Assembly (NCBI GenBank): GCA_031262285.1
Contig: JAISHZ010000305.1
Location: 1-7,953, forward strand
Length of the DNA stretch: 7,953 bases
Reading direction: 5' to 3'
Origin: Lachnospiraceae bacterium
Lineage (GTDB): Bacteria > Bacillota_A > Clostridia > Lachnospirales > Lachnospiraceae
This document shows, piece by piece, positions 1 to 6,889 of this stretch; the stretch's first letter is position 1; each line of letters opens with the position of its first letter. The notes under the pieces are model-generated. The model had not been told where the DNA came from, did not search any database, and worked only from the letters and a program-made list of their open reading frames with translations. A program made the translations under genes and the position numbers.

Positions 1-1
1 C

Positions 2-751
2 TACGGTGACACCGCACAGGACGGCACGGCTTTTGGCAGTCCGGAGTCCGTTGATGGATTTACCTATTTGACCGAGTTGTTCACGCTCTATGATGTGCCG
101 ATCAACATTGACAACTTCTATCAGCATCTGCGAAACGGAGATATGCCGATTGGAGTGGCTGATTACGGAACGTACAATCTGATGACCAACGCTGCGCCGG
201 AATTAAAAGACTCTTGGAAGATCGCGTTGACTCCGGGGATGGAACAGGCAGACGGCAGCATTGACCGTACCGTTTGCGGCTGCGCAGAAAGCAGCGTCAT
301 CTTCAAATCCACCTCAGAAAGAGAGCAAATGGCGTGGGAGTTTGTGAAATGGTGGTCAAGTACGCAGGTGCAAGCGCAATATGGACAGAATATGCAAATG
401 CTCTATGGTTCGGACTATATGTGGTCTACCGCGAATATTGATGCGTTTATGGAATTGCCTTGGGATTCGGAAGACAAATTGATCATCGCAGAGCAAATGA
501 CACATGTCGTAGACATCGCCAGAGTGCCGGGTACTTACTTATTAGAAAGAGAGATGAGTAACGCTTTCAATGACATCGTCGTCAATGGCGATACCGCACA
601 AACGAGAATCGATGAAGCAGTGAAAATCATCAATCGAGAAATCGATCGCAAATTGGAGGAATTCCTCTACATTGACAATGAAGGTAACACAATACAACCA
701 TACAATGTACCAAGTATAGAATCTGTTAGAAAATTACTGGGAAGGGAGTGA
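2..751 (+). CDS. Extracellular sugar-binding protein of an ABC importer, C-terminal part (5' end outside window)
   Basis: The reading frame is open from base 2 to the TGA at 749-751, giving 249 visible residues with no start in view. A TTG at 68 lies inside the protein and is not a credible start. The protein would capture a carbohydrate outside the cell and deliver it to the two permeases directly downstream. Family-like features are GVADYG (from base 152), WEFVKWWSS (335-361), a TAN-x-AF segment near 427-447, VPGTYLLER (from 524), and a charged C-terminal helix ending near KLEEF. This pattern resembles the C-terminal lobe of the long sugar-binding proteins found beside DUF5696 and YIP1 genes in Bacillota, which are often much longer than ordinary MalE-type proteins; the real length cannot be seen here. 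A Cys-Gly-Cys sits at 275-283. The stop is 4 bases before the next ATG, so the genes are co-transcribed. The ligand is unknown. Confidence 0.88.
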   Translation, partial: YGDTAQDGTAFGSPESVDGFTYLTELFTLYDVPINIDNFYQHLRNGDMPIGVADYGTYNLMTNAAPELKDSWKIALTPGMEQADGSIDRTVCGCAESSVIFKSTSEREQMAWEFVKWWSSTQVQAQYGQNMQMLYGSDYMWSTANIDAFMELPWDSEDKLIIAEQMTHVVDIARVPGTYLLEREMSNAFNDIVVNGDTAQTRIDEAVKIINREIDRKLEEFLYIDNEGNTIQPYNVPSIESVRKLLGRE

Positions 752-755
752 GAAT

Positions 756-1667
756 ATGTCTGCGAAAAGAAACAAGATCAGTCGGCGTAGCAATAATAAA
801 AACGGATATTTGTTTGTTGGACCATACGCTTTGGTATTTATCGTTTTTATCCTTGTGCCGGTGCTGATGGCCATCCTACTCTCGTTTACCAATTTTAATG
901 CGATTCAATTTCCGAAATGGGTGGGGTTTCTCAATTACATCACCGTGCTGACCAACGACGAAGTCTTTATGCAAAATGTATTGCCCAACACCGTGGTATA
1001 TTCCTTGGTGGTCGGGGTCGGCGGGTATCTCCTTTCCTTCGTGTTGGCGTGGGCACTTTGTAACCTCACGAAATGGTTTCGAACCATCTTCGCTTTGATT
1101 TTGTACGCGCCGAGTATGATGGCAGGCGTGGCGATGACGGTCGTATGGAGAGTGATCTTCTCAGGAGACCAAATGGGTATCCTCAATAGCTTTCTGATGA
1201 GTATCGGTGCCATCAATGAACCGATTATCTGGCTGATCAATGAAAATTACTTGATGCCGATCATCATCATCATCGGTTTGTGGTCGAGTATGGGAATCGG
1301 CTTCCTCTCCATGATCGCGGGGATCATGAATACCGATGAAAGCCTCTATGAGGCGGGCGCGATCGACGGCGTGAAGAATCGGTTTCAAGAGATGATCTAC
1401 ATTACGGTACCAAGTATGAAGCCGCAAATGCTCTTTGCAGCCGTTATGGCGATCGTCAACGCGTTCCAAGCCGGTATCATGTATGTACTCCTCACCGGCA
1501 ATCCTTCCCCGAACTACGCTTCCCAGCTGATCGTAAACCACATCGAGGACTATGGCTTCTTGCGATATGAGATGGGTTACGCGGCAGCGGTCTCCGTAGT
1601 GCTTCTGCTGATTGTTCAAATCTTCTCCAAACTTGCCAATCGGCTGTTTGGTGAAAAAGATAATTGA
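756..1667 (+). CDS. Carbohydrate ABC transporter permease, MalF/UgpA type
   Basis: 303 residues, a normal length for this family. The inner-membrane subunit would pair with the next gene product to form the sugar channel. A basic N-terminus ([12 protein letters not shown]) precedes about six membrane segments, roughly at residues 19-43, 78-104, 108-133, 165-190, 222-246 and 273-296. The EAA loop that contacts the ATPase is at residues 199-219 (EAGAIDG at 199-205, followed by ITVPSMKP). The early segment [16 protein letters not shown] is typical of MalF/UgpA-like sugar permeases. The ATG at 756 has a good ribosome site (GGGAGTG, 744-750) that overlaps the stop region of the binding-protein gene, suggesting coupled translation. 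The next gene begins 21 bases after the stop. The substrate cannot be read from the sequence; a carbohydrate or oligosaccharide is inferred from family and context. Confidence 0.95.
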   Translation: MSAKRNKISRRSNNKNGYLFVGPYALVFIVFILVPVLMAILLSFTNFNAIQFPKWVGFLNYITVLTNDEVFMQNVLPNTVVYSLVVGVGGYLLSFVLAWALCNLTKWFRTIFALILYAPSMMAGVAMTVVWRVIFSGDQMGILNSFLMSIGAINEPIIWLINENYLMPIIIIIGLWSSMGIGFLSMIAGIMNTDESLYEAGAIDGVKNRFQEMIYITVPSMKPQMLFAAVMAIVNAFQAGIMYVLLTGNPSPNYASQLIVNHIEDYGFLRYEMGYAAAVSVVLLLIVQIFSKLANRLFGEKDN

Positions 1668-1688
1668 TATAGAAGGGAGATCAAGAAG

Positions 1689-2558
1689 ATGGCATATAAA
1701 GGACACCGCATCAATCCAACCAAATTTGAAAAAAGCCAAATTAAGATCATCTGCGCTGTACTACCGCTTGTGATTTTTACGGCACTACCCATTGTCTTTA
1801 TCGTAAATCACGCATTTAAGCCCATAGATGAGCTCTTCGCGTTTCCGCCAAACTTTTTCGTGCGCAATCCAACGATGGACAATTTTGATTTGCTGATGAA
1901 AATCACGCAAAACGCAGGCATCCCAATGAGCCGTTACGTCTTTAATAGTTTGATCGTGACGGTGGCGACCATCTTTTTATCCTTGTTGTTTACGACGTGT
2001 GCGGCATTTGCGCTTTCCAAGATTCGGTTTCGTGCCAAAAATACGTTGATGACCATCAACCAAGCGGCAATTATGTTCGTGGCGACTGCTGTCTTGATTC
2101 CGCGTTACTTAATCATCGCCATGGGCGGTATGATCGATACCTATTGGGGGCATATCTTACCGTTAGTCGCGATGCCGGTTGCGCTCTTCCTCGTGAAGCA
2201 GTTCACGGATCAAGTTCCGGATTCTTTGATGGAAGCGGCTTACATAGACGGCGCAACAGACTTTCAAGTCTATCGCAAAATCATCCTTCCTATGATCAAG
2301 CCTGCAATTGCGACCGCCGCTATCCTCGTATTCCAATCGGTTTGGAACAACTTGGAAACCTCCAATTATTTTATGAACGACGACAGTATGAAAACGCTGA
2401 CCTTTTACATGAACTCTTTTGCAGGAGAAAACACAGGTGCAGCGGGGCAAGGTGTCGCGGCAGCGTCAGCGCTTTTGATGTTCATCCCCAACATTGTCCT
2501 ATTTATCATCTTACAAAAAAATGTCATGAACACGATGGCGCACTCCGGGATCAAGTAA
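1689..2558 (+). CDS. Carbohydrate ABC transporter permease, MalG/UgpE type
   Basis: 289 residues, normal for a MalG-like permease and the expected partner of the preceding MalF-like gene. Membrane segments lie at about residues 20-42, 83-110, 119-144, 152-171, 202-225 and 253-275. The EAA loop is clear at 182-204 (EAAYIDGA at 182-189, then IILPMIKP). The N-terminal pattern, with a first helix followed by AFKPIDELFAFPP, is the usual start of the extracytoplasmic loop in this family, and the C-terminus ends in MAHSGIK, close to the SGIK/GAVKG ends of relatives. The ATG at 1689 is preceded by GAAGGGAG (1672-1679) at a 9-base spacing. Only 13 bases separate its stop from the next gene. With the upstream binding protein it completes one importer except for the ATPase, which is not encoded nearby. 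Confidence 0.95.
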   Translation: MAYKGHRINPTKFEKSQIKIICAVLPLVIFTALPIVFIVNHAFKPIDELFAFPPNFFVRNPTMDNFDLLMKITQNAGIPMSRYVFNSLIVTVATIFLSLLFTTCAAFALSKIRFRAKNTLMTINQAAIMFVATAVLIPRYLIIAMGGMIDTYWGHILPLVAMPVALFLVKQFTDQVPDSLMEAAYIDGATDFQVYRKIILPMIKPAIATAAILVFQSVWNNLETSNYFMNDDSMKTLTFYMNSFAGENTGAAGQGVAAASALLMFIPNIVLFIILQKNVMNTMAHSGIK

Positions 2559-2564
2559 GGAAGG
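2559..2564 (+). promoter_or_regulatory. Ribosome binding site for the NHL-TPR-Yip1 gene
   Basis: GGAAGG begins immediately after the TAA of the upstream permease gene and lies 7 bases before the ATG at 2572. A second possible start, ATG 2587, has its own weaker AAAGGA (2575-2580) with 6-base spacing. Both starts are in frame and both leave the signal peptide intact, so the choice changes only five N-terminal residues. Confidence 0.65.
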
Positions 2565-2571
2565 AAACCTG

Positions 2572-4647
2572 ATGAAAGGAAATCGTATGGAAGGAAAGAA
2601 AAGGAGACGGGTCAAACAGATCATGGCTTTCTTGCTCGCCGGGTTTCTGATCAGTACGATCAATGTAACTGCTTTTGCGCAGCAAGCACCCTATAAAACC
2701 TTATATCTGGACGGGTATAAGTCGAACTTGTTTGAAACACAGACAGCATATCTTCCGCATGTGACCATTACGCGTTTTGGCGAGGAGGCTTTTAACGGAC
2801 CTTCGGATATGTTTGTCACAGACGACGGCGAAATCTATATCGCGGATACGGGAAATGCTCGTATTATCGTGGGCGACGTGGATGGCAATTTGATCAAAAT
2901 CATCGGCGTAGGAACCTTGGTGACACCCAAAGGAGTCTTTGTCACCAAGAACAAACACATCTATGTAGCAGACCGAGATGCGAAGGCGGTTTTTGAATTT
3001 GACGAACAAGGGAATCTGTTAAATACATACAACAAGCCGACGAATCCACTGTATGGAGAGAGTTTGGACTTCCTCCCGATCAAGATCGTGGTGAATGATG
3101 CGGGTATCCTATTCGTCGTGTGTGAGTCCAATACGAATGGTATCGTGGAAATCTCACCGTCCGAAGGAGGGGTTTTTCTAGGATATTTTGGTACCAACTA
3201 TGCCAAAGCTTCCTTGCAGACCATCATCTATCGGGCGATTCTCACAGATGAGCAGCGAGCGAAAATGGTCAGCAATATCCCCTCTACACCGGATAATCTA
3301 TGTCTGGACGATCAAGGACTCATCTATACCGTGACCAGAGGCGAGCAGGTAGAGACCCTCAAACGCCTTAGTATCGCCGGTAAGAATGTGATCGAACCGG
3401 ATACCTACGACGCGATTCCGGTGGCGGTAGCGGCGGGAAACCACGAAAATGTCTTTATGGCATCCCAAAAAGGATTTGTCTATGAATTTAACAGCGAAGG
3501 TGAATTGCTCTTTATCTTTGGTGCGGCGGATGATGGTACCCAACGTGTGGGACTTTCAACGGTCGTCAGCGCGATTAGCGTAGACAGTTTTGACCGTATT
3601 TATCTGTTGGATTCCGATAAGGCGCAGATTCAGACATTCCGACCGACGGAATTTACAAATTTACTGCATGAAGCGTTGAATCTATATGCAAATGGTCGCT
3701 ACAGCGAGAGCAAAGAGCCGTTGAGCCAAGTGTTGGAGATCAACAGTATGTTTGACTATGCCAACAAAGCGATGGGACGTGCATATTACCAAGAAGAAAA
3801 CTACGAAATGGCACGTCACTACGCCAAATTGGCAAAAGACTATGAAGGGTACTCGGATGCCACTTGGGAAATTCGTAATTTAGCTTTGAAGAAGTACTTG
3901 GTTCCTGTGATTTGGGTTTTACTTGCCTTCTTCGTGTTGAGCAAGGTTATCAAAATACTGGATCAAAAGAAGCAACTATTGGCACCTCTTCGAAATACCC
4001 AACAAGAGCTGTCCAAGAATAAATATTGGAATCAATTGAGATTCCCATGGCACTTTATGCGCCACCCAATTGATGGTTCCTACGGAATCGCGAGAGAAGG
4101 AAGGGCTAGTTTGGCAATTGCCAATCTTTTGATCGTCGTTTTTGCGGTGGAGTTTATCTTGAGCAAATACCTAAGCGGCTTTTTGCAGAAGACAGTCATG
4201 GAAGGAAGATATGAGATTTTCAATGATGTACTCATGATCGCAGTGGTCGTGATCGCGTTGACAACATGCCATTATCTGGTGTGCGCGATCAACGATGGGG
4301 AAGGAACGATGAAGAAGATCTATTGTTCTTTTGCATATTGCTTGACCCCCTATATTACGATTATTCCGGCGATTTTTGTTCTTTCACATGTATTGACGCT
4401 CAACGAGCAATTCCTATTCTCCGTCGGATATTTTGCGATCTATGCATGGACAGCGGCAATCTTTGTATTGGCAGTCAAAGAAGTGAACAACTACACGGTT
4501 AAGGAAACCATCAAGGTTCTGTGTTTGACAGTTTTCACCATTTTGATCATGGCACTATTAATCTTTATTATTTATGTATTGTGGGCTCAAGTCTTTGAGT
4601 TTATCAGCGCAATCATCGGAGAGGTGGTGTATCGACTTGGCTATTAA
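2572..4647 (+). CDS. Exported membrane protein: NHL-type beta-propeller, two TPRs and Yip1-like membrane domain
   Basis: 691 residues. A signal peptide covers residues 1-36 (basic RRRVK, hydrophobic core 17-33, likely cleavage AFA|QQ). Residues about 70-358 hold five to six NHL-like propeller blades, best seen at 79-98 (DMFVTDDGEIYIADTGNARI), 121-140 (YVADRDAKAV at the end) and 335-356 (DRIYLLDSDKAQIQTF). Two 34-residue TPRs follow at 361-394 and 395-428 (ALNLYANGRYSES; GRAYYQEENYEMARHYAKLA). A membrane segment at 442-461 leads to a basic, probably cytoplasmic stretch, then a Yip1-like domain at about 487-680 (FMRHPIDGSYGI at 495-506) with helices near 512-532, 550-571, 590-609, 613-635 and 647-669. 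The propeller and TPRs should therefore face outside. Such proteins recur beside DUF5696 genes and sugar importers, but their role is unknown; scaffold or sensor is inference. Its end overlaps the next gene by 11 bases. Confidence 0.9.
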   Translation: MKGNRMEGKKRRRVKQIMAFLLAGFLISTINVTAFAQQAPYKTLYLDGYKSNLFETQTAYLPHVTITRFGEEAFNGPSDMFVTDDGEIYIADTGNARIIVGDVDGNLIKIIGVGTLVTPKGVFVTKNKHIYVADRDAKAVFEFDEQGNLLNTYNKPTNPLYGESLDFLPIKIVVNDAGILFVVCESNTNGIVEISPSEGGVFLGYFGTNYAKASLQTIIYRAILTDEQRAKMVSNIPSTPDNLCLDDQGLIYTVTRGEQVETLKRLSIAGKNVIEPDTYDAIPVAVAAGNHENVFMASQKGFVYEFNSEGELLFIFGAADDGTQRVGLSTVVSAISVDSFDRIYLLDSDKAQIQTFRPTEFTNLLHEALNLYANGRYSESKEPLSQVLEINSMFDYANKAMGRAYYQEENYEMARHYAKLAKDYEGYSDATWEIRNLALKKYLVPVIWVLLAFFVLSKVIKILDQKKQLLAPLRNTQQELSKNKYWNQLRFPWHFMRHPIDGSYGIAREGRASLAIANLLIVVFAVEFILSKYLSGFLQKTVMEGRYEIFNDVLMIAVVVIALTTCHYLVCAINDGEGTMKKIYCSFAYCLTPYITIIPAIFVLSHVLTLNEQFLFSVGYFAIYAWTAAIFVLAVKEVNNYTVKETIKVLCLTVFTILIMALLIFIIYVLWAQVFEFISAIIGEVVYRLGY
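4618..4627 (+). promoter_or_regulatory. Ribosome binding site deciding a TTG start
   Basis: GGAGAGGTGG lies inside the last codons of the NHL-TPR-Yip1 gene and ends 9 bases before TTG 4637. No ATG or GTG in the right frame sits at a suitable distance. Starting at this TTG places a basic n-region and hydrophobic core exactly where a signal peptide should be, which supports the choice. Confidence 0.7.
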
Positions 4648-6889
4648 GAAAAGAAAAACCAAATGGGCACGCTTCGTTGCCATATACCTTGTTACCGCGC
4701 TGTTCCTACTATCCTTTGCACCAAGCGTAATGGCAGAGACGCAAAGCGAGGATCCGACACTAACGTCATTTCACGCAAACAGTGAAAATGATGACATTTC
4801 CTCTGACTACGAGAAAGTCACGGAAAATGAGGACTTCGAACTTTACTTGGCCAAACCGAATCTGTCGATCTTGATCAAAGACAAAGCGTCGGGATCTATC
4901 TTGCGTTCCACCTTGGATCCGGCGGACGACGATGGTCAAAACAACGACCAATGGATGGGGTATATGCAGTCCGGTATCGTGTTGACGGCGATCAAAGGAA
5001 CGACAGATACCTACCAAGTGGATTTGAATACTTGTAAAAATCAGATCCAATACACCTATCAAGAAGACGGATTCAGCGCCAAGATTACGTTTGAAGAGTA
5101 TGGATTCGGTCTGACGGTGGATGTCGCCTTAGAGGGGCGCGACTTGGTGGTGCGAGTTGCGGACGACTCTATCACGGAGACGATACCGAATACCTACATT
5201 GGGATGATTTCCCTGTTTCCCTTTCTGGGCTATACCTATTTAGACGCTGAGGAAGGATATCTGTTTATTCCGGACGGAAACGGCGCGTTGATTCATTTGA
5301 ATGACAAACATGGGCGATTCAGCTCCGGTTTTTCTCAGATGATCTACGGCAATGACGCGGGTTTCACAGAATCTACCACGGATACCTTCTTGATGGACGA
5401 CATCAAAATGAATGTCAATGCGCAGAAGGTGCTGATGCCGGTATTTGGGATGATGCACACTGCCGATCAATTGGGGTATCTGGCGATCGTGGAAGAAGGC
5501 GAGAAACGCGCTACCATCGAGGCGCAGCCAAACGGTGTCATGGTAGATTACAACCGCTGCTATACCAGATTCTTACTGCGTCGCACATATGTGCAACCGT
5601 TAAACAATTCCAATTCCGGTACGATCACCAACGTGGAAACAGACCGCACGCACAGTGATCTGGCAGTGCGCTACCGTCTCCTTTCCGGAGAAAATGCCGA
5701 TTATGCCGGAATGGCCAATTCTTACAGAGACTATCTTCTTTCCGATGGACTCCTTACGGCTAAGGACACTTCGTACCGAACCAGAGTGGATTTCTTGGGA
5801 AGCGACCGGGAACAATTCCTTGTCTTTACCAGATCTGTGCCGATGACGACGACAGACGATATTCGCGAAATGTATACGTATTTTCAATCCATGGGCGTAG
5901 AAACGCTTCTTTCCGTATACAAAGGCTGGCAGAAGGGCGGAATCTTTGATTTACCGATTACCTCTTACCGAGCGGATTCGAATATCGGAGGAACGAGTGA
6001 TCTGACGAAATTGATCAAAGAGTCGTCAGAGAATGGATATGAACTATATTTATACAACGATGCCCTACAGGCAAATCCCGATACGAGTAATACGACTTTC
6101 AATATCGTCAAACGTGTCAACAAGAGACGACTGACCATACAGACATATGGACAAGTATATGATGAATTTCATTATCTGCTTCCGAGCAGGACTGCTGCGA
6201 ATCTGGATAAGTTTGTCAAAAGTTATACCAAAAGAGGGGTAGACAATCTCGCATTATCCAATATCACGGATCATTTGTTTGCATGGTCCTATAGCGGCGA
6301 CTTATTCAATCGTTATGACGCAGCGCAGAGTTACTTGGACACTGTGACGAAAGTAGCAGAGCAGACGGATTTGATCATGGAGACGCCTTTCTTGTATCTG
6401 TGGGAACAGACGGATGCTTTCTTGGATACGCCGATCGCATCCTCGGATTATATGTATGTGGACGCGGAAGTTCCTTTCCTGTCGATGGTGTTAAAAGGGA
6501 CGATTCCATTGTATTCGGATTACATCAATTTTCAAGCAAATCAGCATGAATATCGCTTGCAAATGATCGAAACGGGAGTGTATCCTTCCTTCTATCTGAC
6601 TAAGGAAGATTCATCAGATTTGATTTATACCAATTCTTCGGATCTGTATAGTACCTTGTATACCGTTTACCAAGATGAAGTCGTGGCGTATGATCAAGAA
6701 TTTCGCGAGTTGGCGCAGTTGACGCAAGACGCGTATATGATCGACCACGAGACTGTAGCGACAGGCGTGAACGCAGTCACTTATGACAATGGTGTCAAGA
6801 TCTATATCAATTACAACGAAAGTGCGGTAACCGTTGATGGCATGGAAATTGCCGCAATGTCCTATAAGGTAGGTGAAGCCCATGAGTAA
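4637..6889 (+). CDS. Secreted DUF5696-type protein, glycoside-hydrolase-like architecture
   Basis: 750 residues from TTG 4637. An upstream in-frame TTG at 4574 would add 21 residues ahead of the signal peptide and is rejected. The signal peptide spans residues 1-33 (KKRKTKWAR, hydrophobic 13-28, cleavage VMA|ET); there is no lipobox, LPxTG or C-terminal anchor. Residues about 40-330 look beta-rich, like a sugar-binding sandwich, with PDGNGALIHLN at 212-222, a hallmark I associate with DUF5696. Residues about 400-660 look like an alternating alpha/beta barrel: YKGWQKGG (428-435), DNLALSNITDHLF (536-548), LIMETPF around E582, and DAEVPF (609-614). A final beta segment carries VTYDNGVKIYINYN (714-727), as in the C-terminal domains of some glycosidases. 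Acidic residues D545, E582, D609 and E611 are candidates for a catalytic pair; none is proven. Glycan hydrolysis or binding outside the cell is inferred from fold-like features and from the importers on both sides. It overlaps both neighbours. Confidence 0.85.
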   Translation: MAIKKRKTKWARFVAIYLVTALFLLSFAPSVMAETQSEDPTLTSFHANSENDDISSDYEKVTENEDFELYLAKPNLSILIKDKASGSILRSTLDPADDDGQNNDQWMGYMQSGIVLTAIKGTTDTYQVDLNTCKNQIQYTYQEDGFSAKITFEEYGFGLTVDVALEGRDLVVRVADDSITETIPNTYIGMISLFPFLGYTYLDAEEGYLFIPDGNGALIHLNDKHGRFSSGFSQMIYGNDAGFTESTTDTFLMDDIKMNVNAQKVLMPVFGMMHTADQLGYLAIVEEGEKRATIEAQPNGVMVDYNRCYTRFLLRRTYVQPLNNSNSGTITNVETDRTHSDLAVRYRLLSGENADYAGMANSYRDYLLSDGLLTAKDTSYRTRVDFLGSDREQFLVFTRSVPMTTTDDIREMYTYFQSMGVETLLSVYKGWQKGGIFDLPITSYRADSNIGGTSDLTKLIKESSENGYELYLYNDALQANPDTSNTTFNIVKRVNKRRLTIQTYGQVYDEFHYLLPSRTAANLDKFVKSYTKRGVDNLALSNITDHLFAWSYSGDLFNRYDAAQSYLDTVTKVAEQTDLIMETPFLYLWEQTDAFLDTPIASSDYMYVDAEVPFLSMVLKGTIPLYSDYINFQANQHEYRLQMIETGVYPSFYLTKEDSSDLIYTNSSDLYSTLYTVYQDEVVAYDQEFRELAQLTQDAYMIDHETVATGVNAVTYDNGVKIYINYNESAVTVDGMEIAAMSYKVGEAHE
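6871..6876 (+). promoter_or_regulatory. Ribosome binding site deciding the start of the second MalF-type permease
   Basis: AGGTGA, within the longer AAGGTAGGTGA at 6866-6876, lies 5 bases before ATG 6882 and inside the last codons of the DUF5696 gene. The in-frame GTG at 6873 falls within this site and so is a poor start. Translation is probably coupled to the upstream gene. Confidence 0.65.

Noticed and set aside
68..751. TTG at 68 as start of the sugar-binding protein
   Set aside because: The same frame is open back to base 2 with protein-like content ([15 protein letters not shown]), no ribosome site precedes 68, and the N-terminus would lack a signal peptide. The gene is cut by the window edge.
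1258..1275. Short ATC repeat run
   Set aside because: It encodes consecutive isoleucines in a membrane helix of the permease. It is a codon-level microrepeat, not a repeat element.
1668..1688. Possible promoter or terminator in the largest intergenic gap
   Set aside because: At 21 bases the gap holds only a ribosome site. I see no hairpin followed by a T-run and no paired -35/-10 elements.
1161..1739. 192-codon open frame on the minus strand across the first permease gene
   Set aside because: It lies antisense to a clear MalF-type gene, is rich in His, Asp and Arg with no recognisable domain, and spans the junction of two real genes. It is the complement shadow of their codon usage.
1997..2572. 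191-codon plus-strand open frame inside the MalG-type gene
   Set aside because: It is out of frame with the well-supported permease, has low-complexity composition rich in Arg, Cys and His, and shows no domain.
6873..6884. GTG 6873 as start of the second MalF-type permease
   Set aside because: The GTG overlaps the best ribosome site (AGGTGA 6871-6876), which is well spaced for ATG 6882.
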